In this document: piece after piece, positions 27,352-38,851 of the stretch
Layout: the number at the start of each line of letters is the position of its first letter
Numbering within the stretch: position 1 is the stretch's first letter
From: Kumtagia yinganensis
Lineage (GTDB): Bacteria > Pseudomonadota > Alphaproteobacteria > Rhizobiales > Rhizobiaceae
Direction of reading: 5' to 3'
DNA: 64,000 bases
NCBI RefSeq assembly: GCF_040081985.1
Contig: NZ_JBEBMH010000024.1
Span: 29,764 to 93,763 of the forward strand
Notes under the pieces: model-generated
The model's input: only the letters and a program-made list of their open reading frames with translations
Databases searched by the model: none
What the model was told of the DNA's origin: nothing
Program-made: the position numbers and the translations under genes

Positions 27352-27716
27352 AGTCAATATGGTGCGCCGCAAAATGATTTTTCGGAGCTGTACGCCCTGA
27401 GTGAATAGTCGGTCGGCGGAATTTCTGTACGTATCGCCGATCGTCCTTGTTGCCGGCAGACGCATCTTCGCAGTCGGAGCGCGGGCAATAGACCACGCGG
27501 CTGCGCCGGCCATGAGTGCGGCAGGTGACATCAGCGGCAAGGGCCATCCAGCAGTTCGTGACGCGGAAAACCGGGCTCACGGCAAGTTCGTCGAGGGCGC
27601 GCGTCAGGTCAATCGCCCCACAAAGTAGCGAAAATCCTGATAACTAGCTGCTTTCAAACGATATTCCGAACTTTCCGGGCTCTTCGCCGGGAATTTCCAT
27701 CCCCGCTTGATTGCGG
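27352..27716. other. Non-coding stretch between parC 3' end and TetR promoter
   Basis: No gene supported. Open frames exist on both strands but none has a ribosome site, a recognisable domain or a consistent composition. The region is more AT-rich next to the operators. Confidence 0.4.
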
Positions 27717-29972
27717 TCAGCCGAACTTTCCGGATCGCGGAAAACCCTTTGGAACCATGCGTCCGGCAGCGGCGCGGTTGCCCAGCCACTCGGTCAGGTC
27801 AGCTTGCGTCCGGGTAAACGTCCGGCCCGAAGAATCCTGCCAGGTCAGGCCATCATCCATGCTGAAAAGCTTGATGTCGAGCACCCCGCCGTCCTTGTAA
27901 CGCTGGAGGCGAACGCCCTTTCCGCGTGTCATTTCAACGACTTCCGACAATGCGAAGACAAGCAGCTTGCGGTTCTCGCCGACGATCGCGACATGGTCGC
28001 CCGACACAGGAAGACAGCGCACCGCCTCGTCCGGTGCCTTGACGTTCATGACCTGTTTGCCCTTGCGGGTATTGGCGGCAACTTCTTGTTCCGGAACGAT
28101 AAATCCGTTCCCGTCGCGCGACACCAGCATCAGCTTGCGCTTCGGATCGTGAACGAAGGCGGTGACGATGTCCTGGTCGTTCTCCATGTCGACGATGATG
28201 CGGATCGGCTCGCCGTGCCCCCGCCCGCCGGGCAGCCGGTCGGCGCCGATCGTGTAGAATTTTCCGCCAGTCGTGAACACCAGGATCTTATCGGTGGTCT
28301 GTGCCGGGAAGGCCAGTTTCAGGCTGTCGCCTTCCTTGAAAGTCAGCAGTGAGAGGTCAGTCAGGTGGCCCTTCAGCGCCCGCAGCCAACCCTTCGCCGA
28401 TACCACGACGGTGATTGGCTCCTTCTCGATCATCGCCTGATGAATGTCGGCTACATCGTGGTCCGGAGCCTCGGCGAAGGTCGTCCTGCGCTTGCCAAGT
28501 TCGGGATTATCCTCCGGGCCGAAGTCGCGGCGGGCCTTCTGGATCTGCCAGGACACCGTCTGCCACTGTTTCGCGTCGGAAGCGAGCAGCGCCTCGATCG
28601 ATGCCTTCTCGGCGCTGAGCCCATCGAATTCCTTGCGGATCTCGATCTCTTCGAGTTTGCGCAGGGCGCGCAGCCGCATGTTGAGGATGGCTTCGGCCTG
28701 ATTGTCGGTGAGTGACCAGCGGGCCATCATCACCTGCTTCGGCTCGTCCTCCTCGCGGATAATCCGGATCACCTCGTCTATGTTCAGATAGGCGATGAGG
28801 TAACCGGCAAGGATTTCCAGCCGCCTCTCGATCTCCGCCAGCCGATGTTTTGACCGGCGGATCAAGACCTCCTTGCGGTGCTCCAGCCATTCCCGCAGTA
28901 CCGTCTTCAGCGACAGAACGTTCGGCACCTTTCCGCGCGACAAGACGTTCATGTTCAAGGGGAAACGGATTTCCAGGTCGGAGAGCTTGAACAGCGATTC
29001 CATCAGCAGGCTGGGATCGACCGTGCGGCTTTTCGGGATGAGCACGAGGCGGATGTCCTCGGCGCTCTCGTCGCGCACGTCCTCCAGCAGCGGCAGTTTG
29101 CGGGCGACCAGCAACTCGGCGATTTTCTCGACCAGCTTCGCCTTCTGCACCTGATACGGGATCTCGGTGACGACGATCTGCCAGGTGCCCCTGCCCTGGT
29201 CCTCGGTGATATAGCGCGCGCGCAGCCTGAATCCCCCGCGGCCGGTCTCGTAGGCTTCCTGGATCGAGGCGCGGCTGTCGACGATGATGCCGCCGGTCGG
29301 AAAGTCCGGACCCTGCACGAACTGCATCAGGTCGGCGACGGAAGCGTCCGGCTTTTCAATGAGATGCAGCGCGGCATCGCAGAGTTCCGCGGCGTTGTGC
29401 GGCGGGATCGAGGTCGCCATGCCGACGGCGATGCCCGACGATCCGTTGGCGAGCAGGTTCGGGAACGCGCCCGGCAGGACGACCGGCTCCTCGTCCTCCT
29501 CATTGTAGGTCGGGCGGAAATCGACCGCGTCCTCGGTGATGCCTTCCAGCAGCGCGGTGGCCACCTCGGTCATGCGCGCCTCGGTGTAGCGCATGGCCGC
29601 CGGGTTATCGCCGTCGATGTTGCCGAAATTGCCCTGCCCATCGACCAGCGGGTAGCGGACCGAGAATTCCTGGGCCAGCCGCACCAGCGCATCGTAGATC
29701 GACTGGTCGCCATGCGGGTGGAATTTGCCCATCACCTCGCCGACGATGCGGGCGCATTTGGCAAAACCCTGGTCGGGATTGAGGCGCAGGAGCCGCATCG
29801 CATGCATGATGCGGCGATGCACAGGCTTCAGCCCGTCGCGCACGTCAGGCAAGGCACGGTGCATGATGGTCGATAGCGCATAGGCAAGGTAGCGCTCCTC
29901 GAGCGCCTTCTTGAGGTCGACCGGTTCTATCGAATCGCCGCCTGAACCTTGCGGCGGAAGCTCCTTACCCAT
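27717..29972 (-). CDS. parC: DNA topoisomerase IV subunit A
   Basis: A 751-residue type IIA topoisomerase subunit that decatenates daughter chromosomes with ParE. The quinolone-resistance region is KFHPHGDQSIYDALVRLAQE and the catalytic tyrosine lies in AAMRYTEARMTEVA. The N-terminal breakage-reunion domain (to about 490) is followed by a six-bladed beta-pinwheel C-terminal domain. The length and the IEPVDLKKALEERYLAYALS start favour ParC over GyrA, which in this order is longer and has a GyrA-box. A single gene. Confidence 0.93.
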   Translation of the reverse strand: MGKELPPQGSGGDSIEPVDLKKALEERYLAYALSTIMHRALPDVRDGLKPVHRRIMHAMRLLRLNPDQGFAKCARIVGEVMGKFHPHGDQSIYDALVRLAQEFSVRYPLVDGQGNFGNIDGDNPAAMRYTEARMTEVATALLEGITEDAVDFRPTYNEEDEEPVVLPGAFPNLLANGSSGIAVGMATSIPPHNAAELCDAALHLIEKPDASVADLMQFVQGPDFPTGGIIVDSRASIQEAYETGRGGFRLRARYITEDQGRGTWQIVVTEIPYQVQKAKLVEKIAELLVARKLPLLEDVRDESAEDIRLVLIPKSRTVDPSLLMESLFKLSDLEIRFPLNMNVLSRGKVPNVLSLKTVLREWLEHRKEVLIRRSKHRLAEIERRLEILAGYLIAYLNIDEVIRIIREEDEPKQVMMARWSLTDNQAEAILNMRLRALRKLEEIEIRKEFDGLSAEKASIEALLASDAKQWQTVSWQIQKARRDFGPEDNPELGKRRTTFAEAPDHDVADIHQAMIEKEPITVVVSAKGWLRALKGHLTDLSLLTFKEGDSLKLAFPAQTTDKILVFTTGGKFYTIGADRLPGGRGHGEPIRIIVDMENDQDIVTAFVHDPKRKLMLVSRDGNGFIVPEQEVAANTRKGKQVMNVKAPDEAVRCLPVSGDHVAIVGENRKLLVFALSEVVEMTRGKGVRLQRYKDGGVLDIKLFSMDDGLTWQDSSGRTFTRTQADLTEWLGNRAAAGRMVPKGFPRSGKFG

Positions 29973-30163
29973 GGCGCCGGGTTAGCGAAACGGGTGATTC
30001 GCGGCAAGTGCCACAAGGCTTTTCACCATGCTTGCGCAGGCTTCTTGCATTTTTCCGGCAATTTCGCTGAATGTGTCCGACGCGCCTTTTTCCGGACCAG
30101 TTCCTCACCAACAGGAAAGGCGCAGGGATTCACGACAACCCCAGGAAATCTCAGGGAACGACA

Positions 30164-31360
30164 ATGGCCGTCCACCGACATGTTTTCAGCAAGTTGACCC
30201 TTTCAACCTTTATTTTCGCGGCGGCGATTGCCAGCGCGAACGCGCAGGATGCAAGCGCCGTCGCCGACCGCGTCAAGCAACTCATGGCCAACCAGGGCAC
30301 GGAGATAAGCTGGTCCGCCATCAATGGCAGCGGCTCTTCCTTTAAGCTTGAGGGCGTCAAGCTCAGCTTCGCCGGCCATGCGGCACCGCTCGAACTCGGA
30401 AATGTCAGCTTCGAGGGGGTCAGCGACGACAATGGCGGCTATCGCATCGAGAGCATCAGCACCGAGGCCTACACCACCACGGAAGATGGCGCGACGATCG
30501 AGATCAGTCCGTTCAAGACGACCGGGCTCAAGGTGCCGGCCGCGGGCTCGACCGATCCGATGGCCCAGATGCTGTTTGCCGAGGGCGCGGAACTTGCCAG
30601 CCTCAGCGTCAAGTTGGGCGACAAGACCCCGTTCTCGCTCGAAGGCTTCTCGGTCGAGGTGACGCCGCCCGCCGACGGCAAGCCCATCGAATTCTCGGGC
30701 GCGGCCGAGAAATTCACCGCCGACCTGTCGCTGGTCACGGACCCGCAGGCGAAGGCCGCGATCGAGGCGATGGGATATCAGACGATCAATGGTTCTCTGG
30801 ACATGGCCGGCTCGTGGCAGCTCTCAGACGGGCGCATGGGGCTCAGCCAGTTCGACGTCACGGTCGACAACGCCGGAACGTTCGGCATGACCTACGATAT
30901 CGGCGGCTATACGCCGGACTTCATCAAGGCCATGCAGGACGTCCAGAAGCAGATGGCCGCGCAGCCGGAGGGCGCCGACAATTCGGCGCAGGGCCTGGCC
31001 ATGCTCGGCCTGATGCAGCAACTGACCTTCCAGGCGGCCAGCCTGCGCTGGGACGACGATTCGCTGACCGGCAAGGTGATCGACTACGTCGCCAAGCTGC
31101 AGAACATGAAGCCCGAGGACATCAAGAACCAGGCCAAGGCGATCGTGCCGTTCCTGACGGCGCAACTGAACAATCCCGACCTGTCCGCCGCGCTCACCGC
31201 CGCGGTGACAAAATATCTCGACGACCCGCAGAGCCTGGAAATTTCGGCTGAGCCGGCCTCGCCGGTGCCGTTCTCGCAAATCGCGGCATCCAGCATGGCG
31301 GATCCGATGGCCCTCACCAAGTCGCTCGGCGTCACGGTGACCGCGAACGAAGAGGAATAA
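30164..31360 (+). CDS. Exported hypothetical protein, 398 aa
   Basis: A secreted or periplasmic protein of unknown function. The ATG at 30164 follows CAGGGAA and gives a signal peptide ending ASANAQ (residues 14-27). The mature part is rich in Ser, Thr, Ala and Asp, with repeated beta-strand-like segments (KLEGVKLSFAG, LELGNVSFEGV, ASLSVKLGD) that suggest a beta-helical or AsmA-like fold, then an alpha-helical C-terminal third. Similar proteins are common in Rhizobiales. A terminator follows at 31382. Confidence 0.75.
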   Translation: MAVHRHVFSKLTLSTFIFAAAIASANAQDASAVADRVKQLMANQGTEISWSAINGSGSSFKLEGVKLSFAGHAAPLELGNVSFEGVSDDNGGYRIESISTEAYTTTEDGATIEISPFKTTGLKVPAAGSTDPMAQMLFAEGAELASLSVKLGDKTPFSLEGFSVEVTPPADGKPIEFSGAAEKFTADLSLVTDPQAKAAIEAMGYQTINGSLDMAGSWQLSDGRMGLSQFDVTVDNAGTFGMTYDIGGYTPDFIKAMQDVQKQMAAQPEGADNSAQGLAMLGLMQQLTFQAASLRWDDDSLTGKVIDYVAKLQNMKPEDIKNQAKAIVPFLTAQLNNPDLSAALTAAVTKYLDDPQSLEISAEPASPVPFSQIAASSMADPMALTKSLGVTVTANEEE

Positions 31361-31381
31361 GACTCGCGTCTTCCGTCCTCG

Positions 31382-31407
31382 AAAGCCCGGCCGCGCGCCG
31401 GGCTTTT
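31382..31407 (+). terminator. Rho-independent terminator
   Basis: A 10-bp stem AAAGCCCGGC (31382-31391) and GCCGGGCTTT (31397-31406) with a 5-base loop and a short T-run, 21 bases after the stop of the exported protein gene. Confidence 0.8.
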
Positions 31408-31518
31408 GCACTGTTGCAACACCCTTCAATAATTCTCCAAGCCGATATTCCTCCGCAATCCGGTCCAATTGCAGCCGCGTTCACGCGCAAGATCTTAGCT
31501 GGTTGAGAGGGATTGCGA

Positions 31519-31971
31519 ATGATCAAGACCGCGCTGGTTGCAATGACCGTCATAGGCTGCGATTGCGACGCAAAGCTCTGCGAATACATCGCCGAGACGC
31601 CTGCCCAGTGGACGACGGTCGCCGAATGCGAAGCCGCGATGCAGTCGCAGATCGTCGGCCGCAACAGTTTCAATTACCCGCTGATCTCGGGCATTTGCCG
31701 CACCGTTCAGGATCCGGTGGAAGGTGCCATTGCCGTCTCGGCCGGGCGCGAGCGCGATTTGCCGGCGACGTTTGATACCAGCCCTCCCGGTGCCACTGGC
31801 CTTTACGGAAACGTCCTGGCCGGAGGCGAACTGGTGTTCCGCGGGGGCGCCGACGGATATGCGCTGGTCAAGTCGGGGTTCGGCCAAGCGGCCGGCGGCA
31901 CGATCGGTCTGTTCAGGCGCTCGGCCTCGTATCTGCTTCCGGCGGGCTGGGTCGAGCAGGCCGCGAAGTAG
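31519..31971 (+). CDS. Hypothetical protein, 150 aa
   Basis: The start ATG at 31519 has GAGAGGGA 7 bases upstream. The product begins with a short hydrophobic stretch (MIKTALVAMTVIGCDCDAKL) containing cysteines, perhaps a poor signal or lipoprotein-like N-terminus. The middle has CRTVQDPVEG and glycine-rich stretches. I do not recognise a family. Its 3' end overlaps the convergent pcp gene by 59 bp. Confidence 0.6.
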   Translation: MIKTALVAMTVIGCDCDAKLCEYIAETPAQWTTVAECEAAMQSQIVGRNSFNYPLISGICRTVQDPVEGAIAVSAGRERDLPATFDTSPPGATGLYGNVLAGGELVFRGGADGYALVKSGFGQAAGGTIGLFRRSASYLLPAGWVEQAAK

Positions 31972-32599
31972 CCGCCGCGCTGGACAGCACGGTGCGCAGG
32001 ATCATGCCTTCGCCGCGAAGCAACGCCTCATCGGACAATATGCATCCCGCGCCGACCATCGGAACGTGGACAAATCCGCTGATACCAGGCGAAAAGCTCT
32101 CGCAGACGCCGGCCAGAGACAACGTCATCACGACATTGCAGAGATAGCCTCCCGCGTCGTCGGACCAGGAGACGGGCAGGTTTTCAGCCTTCAGCGCATC
32201 GTGAATGGCATGAAGCGGGAGGCGCGATTCCAGCAGCGCGGGCGCCGCGCAGATCGGCCCATCCGGCGGCGCGAAACCGGAATTGTCCGGCTTTGCATTC
32301 TGGAATCCGTTGCGGGCCAGACTTTCGAGCCGGAACCCGCCGCAGCCATGGGCGAGGCCGAAATGCAAGGCGATGTCCGGTGCGAAGGTTTTGCCGATCA
32401 TCGACAGGCGCGGCCCGATCGATCGGTAATCGACCGGCAGCAATTCGGCGCGGAAGGCGGCCATGCCGTCGAGCGGCGGCGGCTCGTTGCGCAGCCGTTC
32501 GACGAGCCATTGCGTCGGATTGACCGGCGCCCCGGGAAACGGCTCGAACCCGGTCACAAGGACGCGCGGCAGGTTTTCCGAGCCCGCCGCGCCGCTCAT
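31913..32599 (-). CDS. pcp: Pyrrolidone-carboxylate (pyroglutamyl) peptidase
   Basis: A cysteine peptidase of family C15 that removes N-terminal pyroglutamate from peptides in the cytoplasm. 228 residues. The N-terminal LVTGFEPFPGAPVNPTQWLV is the family hallmark. The catalytic cysteine is in SDDAGGYLCNVVMTLSL, the histidine in GFVHVPMVG, and the glutamate region RLESLARNGFQNAKPDN aligns with the third catalytic residue. It is 3 bp downstream of the aspS stop, so probably co-transcribed with aspS. The last ~20 residues are a proline-rich tail overlapping the convergent neighbour. Confidence 0.87.
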   Translation of the reverse strand: MSGAAGSENLPRVLVTGFEPFPGAPVNPTQWLVERLRNEPPPLDGMAAFRAELLPVDYRSIGPRLSMIGKTFAPDIALHFGLAHGCGGFRLESLARNGFQNAKPDNSGFAPPDGPICAAPALLESRLPLHAIHDALKAENLPVSWSDDAGGYLCNVVMTLSLAGVCESFSPGISGFVHVPMVGAGCILSDEALLRGEGMILRTVLSSAAATSRPARPSPPEADTRPSA

Positions 32600-32602
32600 C
32601 GG

Positions 32603-34393
<1,791 letters not shown>

Positions 34394-34580
34394 GGTCTGC
34401 TTTTCCGGCGATGATTTGCTGACCGGACCGACGCATGCGGCCCGAAATTCGCGCGGAAAAGCGCATGGGAGGTGCGGTTTGTCAAGGTTAAGCGGGATGT
34501 GGACCAAACCGTGTCGGTTTTGTCGCTGGATATGGCACGCCGCCATGGTTCATAGAGGGCAAGACGCTTGAATTGAACCA

Positions 34581-35885
34581 ATGTCCGCCATCCGCCCCCT
34601 TATCCCACTCCTAATCGCCGCCGGCATCCTTCTCGGCGGAAACGGCCTGCAGGGCACGCTGATCGCGCTGCGCGGTGCGCAGGAAGGCTTCTCGCCGGCC
34701 GTCATCGGTTTCATGGGCACCGCCTATTTCGGCGGATTCCTGCTCGGCTGCCTGGCAGTGGGTCGCATCATGAAGGCGGTCGGGCATGTCAGATCGTTCT
34801 CGGCGCTGGCGGCAATCGCATCGTCGGGAACACTCATGCTGGTGCTGGTGATCGATCCGGTGATGTGGTCGGTGATCCGTTTCGCCACCGGCTTCTGCTT
34901 CGCCGGCCTGTTCACCATCATGGAGAGCTGGCTGAATTCCGGCGCACCCAATGAGCACCGGGCCCGCGTGCTCGCCTTCTACCGCATGGTCGATATCGGC
35001 TCGGTCACCAGCGCGCAGTTCCTGATCCCGGTGTTCGGATCCGAGGGTTTTACCATCTTCGCCATCATGTCGATCATGATCACCCTGTCGCTGGTGCCGG
35101 TGTCGCTCGGCGACCGGTCGAATCCAACCGCGCCCGACGACGTCAAGCTCGACCTGCGCCGCGTCTTCCGCATCTCGCCGCTGGGGTGCATCGGCTGCGT
35201 CGCCGTGGGCCTCACCAACAGCGCCTTCCGCACGCTGTCGCCGGTCTATGCGGAAGAAATCGGCATGTCAGTCACCGACGTCGTCGCCTTCGTCAGCGTC
35301 GGCATCATCGGCGGCGCGCTGATCCAGTATCCTCTCGGTTATCTTTCCGACCGCTGGGACCGGCGCAAGGTGTTGCTTTTCTCGACGATCGGCGCGCTGC
35401 TGACGGCGCTGACCCTGGCGTTCCTCGCCGGCAGCAACTCGCTGGCGAACTTTGTGCTGGTCTTCATCTTCGGCTCCTTCGCGATGCCGCTGTTCTCGCT
35501 TTCCGCGGCACACGCCAACGACCGCGCGGGTCCCGGCGAGTTCGTGGTGGTCAACGCCGCGCTGATGCTGTTCTATTCGTTCGGCGCAATCGTCGGGCCG
35601 TTCACCGCTTCGTTCTTCATGGAGAGTTTCGGGCCCGGCGCGCTGTTCGGCTCGATCGCGTCGGTCTATGTCATCTTCATCGCCATCATCCTCTACCGGA
35701 TGCGCGCGCGGTCGAGTGTGCCGGCAGACCATCGCGGACGGTTCATCGCACTGCTGAGAACCTCGACGATCTTCGCCAAACTGGCGCGGCAGGCCGGAGA
35801 ATCCAAGTCAAATGGAAAACCGGACGACGGAACCGGCGGCGCCAGCTTGACGAAATCGCCCCCGGCTGAAAAGAAACAGCGATAA
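34581..35885 (+). CDS. MFS transporter (YcaD-like)
   Basis: A 434-residue inner-membrane transporter with 12 predicted segments and the MFS A-like loops (GRIMKAVGH after TM2; YLSDRWDRRKVLLFS after TM8). The C-terminal ~45 residues are cytoplasmic, charged and lysine-rich. Family resemblance is to YcaD/TsgA-type sugar or drug transporters; the substrate is unknown. It is divergent from aspS and 22 bp ahead of rnd, so it may be co-transcribed with it. Confidence 0.82.
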   Translation: MSAIRPLIPLLIAAGILLGGNGLQGTLIALRGAQEGFSPAVIGFMGTAYFGGFLLGCLAVGRIMKAVGHVRSFSALAAIASSGTLMLVLVIDPVMWSVIRFATGFCFAGLFTIMESWLNSGAPNEHRARVLAFYRMVDIGSVTSAQFLIPVFGSEGFTIFAIMSIMITLSLVPVSLGDRSNPTAPDDVKLDLRRVFRISPLGCIGCVAVGLTNSAFRTLSPVYAEEIGMSVTDVVAFVSVGIIGGALIQYPLGYLSDRWDRRKVLLFSTIGALLTALTLAFLAGSNSLANFVLVFIFGSFAMPLFSLSAAHANDRAGPGEFVVVNAALMLFYSFGAIVGPFTASFFMESFGPGALFGSIASVYVIFIAIILYRMRARSSVPADHRGRFIALLRTSTIFAKLARQAGESKSNGKPDDGTGGASLTKSPPAEKKQR

Positions 35886-35907
35886 TTCGGATCACCCAAG
35901 TCTTTTC

Positions 35908-37065
35908 ATGCGCCTGATCACCACCAATCTCGAACTTCAGACAGCGGTCGCCACGCTGGCTCAATCTCCCTTCGTCACCGTCGATACCGAGTTCATCCGC
36001 GAAACGACGTTCTGGCCCGAACTCTGCCTCATCCAGATGGCGGCGCCGGGCGTGACAGCGCTGATCGATCCGCTGGCGCCGGATCTCGACCTCGCTCCGT
36101 TCTTCAAATTGATGGCCGACGAGGCGGTGACCAAGGTCTTTCATGCCGCGCGGCAGGACATAGAAATCATCCATCATCTCGGCAATCTGCTGCCGCATCC
36201 GGTGTTCGACACGCAGGTCGCCGCCATGGTCTGCGGCTTCGGCGACAGCGTCTCCTACGACCAGCTCGTCCAGAAGATCACAGGCGCCCAGCTCGACAAG
36301 TCGTCGCGCTTCACCGACTGGCGGCACCGGCCGCTGTCGGACAAGCAATTGGCCTATGCGCTGGCCGACGTCACGCATCTGATCGATGTCTACAAACATC
36401 TCGCCGCCGAACTGGAACGCGAGCAGCGCGGCCATTGGCTGAACGAGGAAATGGACGTGCTGACCTCGCGCGAGACCTACGATCCGGACCCCGAGGATGC
36501 CTGGAAGCGGCTGAAGATGCGGCTGCGCAAGCCGCAGGAACTCGCCGTCGTGCAGGCGGTGGCGGCATGGCGCGAGCGCGAGGCGCGCGACCGCAACGTG
36601 CCCCGCGGCCGGGTGATCAAGGACGACGCGGTCTACGAGATCGCACAGCAGCAGCCGCGCGACACGACCGCGCTTTCACGGCTGCGCACCGTGCCAAAAG
36701 GCTGGGAACGGTCGGCGACCGCGACCGCTCTGCTTCAAGTGGTCAACACGGCGCTGGAATTGCCAAAGGACCAGATGCCGCGCCTGCCGAAGCTGGCGCA
36801 GGCGCCGGAAGGTTCCAGCGCCGCGGCCGAATTGCTGAAGGTGCTGCTGCGGCAGGTGGCTGAGAAAGAGGGTGTTGCCGCCAAGGTTCTTGCCTCCGGC
36901 GACGACATCGACCGCATAGCCGCCGAGGGCGAAGAGGCCGACGTGCCGGCCATGCATGGCTGGCGCCGCCAGGTGTTCGGCGACATGGCGGTGAAGCTGG
37001 TGCGCGGCGAGATCGCGCTGAAGTTCGATCGGCGCAAGGTCACGGTGTTCAACCTCGCGCAATAG
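35908..37065 (+). CDS. rnd: Ribonuclease D
   Basis: A 385-residue 3'-5' exoribonuclease for tRNA and structured RNA maturation. The DEDD catalytic residues are visible: FVTVDTEFIRETTFWPELCL (D, E), VFHAARQDIEIIHH (D) and YALADVTHLIDVY (D, with the preceding tyrosine of DEDDy). HRDC-type domains follow from about residue 210. Ends just ahead of a bidirectional hairpin shared with guaB. Confidence 0.92.
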   Translation: MRLITTNLELQTAVATLAQSPFVTVDTEFIRETTFWPELCLIQMAAPGVTALIDPLAPDLDLAPFFKLMADEAVTKVFHAARQDIEIIHHLGNLLPHPVFDTQVAAMVCGFGDSVSYDQLVQKITGAQLDKSSRFTDWRHRPLSDKQLAYALADVTHLIDVYKHLAAELEREQRGHWLNEEMDVLTSRETYDPDPEDAWKRLKMRLRKPQELAVVQAVAAWREREARDRNVPRGRVIKDDAVYEIAQQQPRDTTALSRLRTVPKGWERSATATALLQVVNTALELPKDQMPRLPKLAQAPEGSSAAAELLKVLLRQVAEKEGVAAKVLASGDDIDRIAAEGEEADVPAMHGWRRQVFGDMAVKLVRGEIALKFDRRKVTVFNLAQ

Positions 37066-37072
37066 AGCTACC

Positions 37073-37101
37073 GAGATTCAGGCTGAACCTGCCTGAATCT
37101 C
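37073..37101. terminator. Hairpin between convergent rnd and guaB
   Basis: An 11-bp perfect stem, GAGATTCAGGC (37073-37083) and GCCTGAATCTC (37091-37101), with a 7-base loop. It lies between two convergent genes; no long T-run on either side, so a bidirectional but weak terminator. Confidence 0.55.
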
Positions 37102-37117
37102 AACCTTCGGCGTTCTT

Positions 37118-38626
37118 CTACATCCCGCCCGAATAATTCGGGCTCTCGCGTGTGATCGTCACGTCATGGGCGTGGCTCTCGCGAAGTCCCGCATTGGAGA
37201 TGCGCACGAAGGTGGCGCGCTGCTGCAGGTCGGTCAGCGTGCGGGCGCCGACATAACCCATCGCGGCCCTCAGGCCGCCGGTGAGCTGGTGGAGGACGCC
37301 GGAAACCGGCCCCTTGTAGGGAACCTGACCCTCGATGCCTTCGGGCACCAGCTTCAGCGTGTCGCGCACCTCGGCCTGGAAATAGCGGTCGGCCGAGCCG
37401 CGCGCCATGGCGCCGACAGACCCCATGCCGCGATAGGCTTTGAACGAGCGGCCCTGGTAGAGATAGACTTCTCCGGGGCTTTCGTCGGTGCCGGCGAGCA
37501 GCGAGCCGATCATCGCCGCCCCTGCGCCGGCGGCCAAGGCCTTGGCCAGATCGCCCGAATATTTGATGCCGCCATCGGCGATCACCGTGACGCCGGACTT
37601 CATCGCGGTCTCGGCCGCCGACATGACGGCCGAAAGCTGCGGAACGCCGACGCCGGCCACGATGCGGGTCGTGCAGATCGAACCAGGGCCGATGCCGACC
37701 TTGACGGCATCCGCGCCCGCGTCGATCAGCGCCTGCGTGCCAGCCGCCGTGGCGACGTTGCCGGCCATGATGCGCACCGAATTGGACAGTTTTTTCGCCC
37801 GCGTCACGGCGTCGAGCACGCGCTGCGAATGGCCGTGCGCGGTGTCGATGACCAAAAGGTCGACGCCGGCATCGATCAGCCGCTCGGCGCGCTCGAACCC
37901 GTCGTCGCCGACGCTCGTGGCGGCGGCGGCGCGCAGACGGCCCTGCGCGTCCTTCGTCGCATTGGGATTGAGCTGCGCCTTCTCGATGTCCTTGACGGTG
38001 ATCAGCCCGACGCAATTGCCGGCGGCGTCAACCACCAGCAGCTTTTCGATGCGGCGCTGGTGCAGCAGGCGTTTTGCCTCGGTCTGGTCGACGTTCTCCT
38101 TCACCGTGACCAGGTTCTCCTTGGTCATCAGCTCGTAGACCTTCTGGCCCGGATCGGTGGCGAAACGCACGTCGCGGTTGGTCAGGATGCCGACCAGCCG
38201 GCCCATGATCTGGCCGCCCTTGCCGCCGCCCTCGACGACGGGAATGCCTGAGATCGAATAGGTGCGCATCAGCGCCTGCGCGTCGGCCAGGGTGGCTTCC
38301 GGGCCGATGGTGACCGGGTTGACCACCATGCCGGATTCGAATTTTTTCACCTGCCGCACCTGCTCGGCTTGTTCGACGGGCGAAAAATTGCGGTGGATGA
38401 CACCGATGCCGCCGGCTTGCGCCATGGCGATGGCGAGGCGTGCCTCGGTCACCGTGTCCATCGCGGCGGACAGGATCGGGATGTTGAGGTCGATGTCGCC
38501 GGCGATGCGGGTGCGGACATCGGTCTCGCCCGGCAGCACTTCCGAATGTCCGGGCTGCAACAGCACGTCATCGAATGTGAGCGCCAGCGCCCCGGTTGCG
38601 GTCTCGATGATTTCAGCCATTGCCAT
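37118..38626 (-). CDS. guaB: Inosine-5'-monophosphate dehydrogenase
   Basis: A 502-residue cytoplasmic enzyme making xanthosine monophosphate from IMP, the first committed step of GMP synthesis. A TIM-barrel core is interrupted by two CBS domains (about 105-220), which allow purine-nucleotide regulation. The catalytic cysteine lies in VGIGPGSICTTRI and the flap region in GAMARGSADRYFQ. The last residues form the potassium-site tail. The start at 38626 (MAMAEI) fits the family length. Confidence 0.95.
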   Translation of the reverse strand: MAMAEIIETATGALALTFDDVLLQPGHSEVLPGETDVRTRIAGDIDLNIPILSAAMDTVTEARLAIAMAQAGGIGVIHRNFSPVEQAEQVRQVKKFESGMVVNPVTIGPEATLADAQALMRTYSISGIPVVEGGGKGGQIMGRLVGILTNRDVRFATDPGQKVYELMTKENLVTVKENVDQTEAKRLLHQRRIEKLLVVDAAGNCVGLITVKDIEKAQLNPNATKDAQGRLRAAAATSVGDDGFERAERLIDAGVDLLVIDTAHGHSQRVLDAVTRAKKLSNSVRIMAGNVATAAGTQALIDAGADAVKVGIGPGSICTTRIVAGVGVPQLSAVMSAAETAMKSGVTVIADGGIKYSGDLAKALAAGAGAAMIGSLLAGTDESPGEVYLYQGRSFKAYRGMGSVGAMARGSADRYFQAEVRDTLKLVPEGIEGQVPYKGPVSGVLHQLTGGLRAAMGYVGARTLTDLQQRATFVRISNAGLRESHAHDVTITRESPNYSGGM

Positions 38627-38851
38627 TCCTCAAAACGTGAAGCGGGCGCTGAGGCCCTATGGCCGGCGCCGACTCTTGATCTTCCCTTTCAGGATTGGCA
38701 CGGGCTGGTAACACGTCCGCGACAGCTTGGAAAGCCGGCTGCGCGCGATTGCCCTGGGGCCGTTCGGGCAACGCAACATCCCCGCCAGGCCGCGAAACTT
38801 TTCGCGCTGGCCGCCGATCCCCGGCTCGTGGTGTCGGGCAAGGCTGGAGCG

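Noticed and set aside
27332..27580. An 82-codon frame upstream of parC's 3' neighbour region
   Set aside because: It runs through the TetR operators and lacks a ribosome-binding site.
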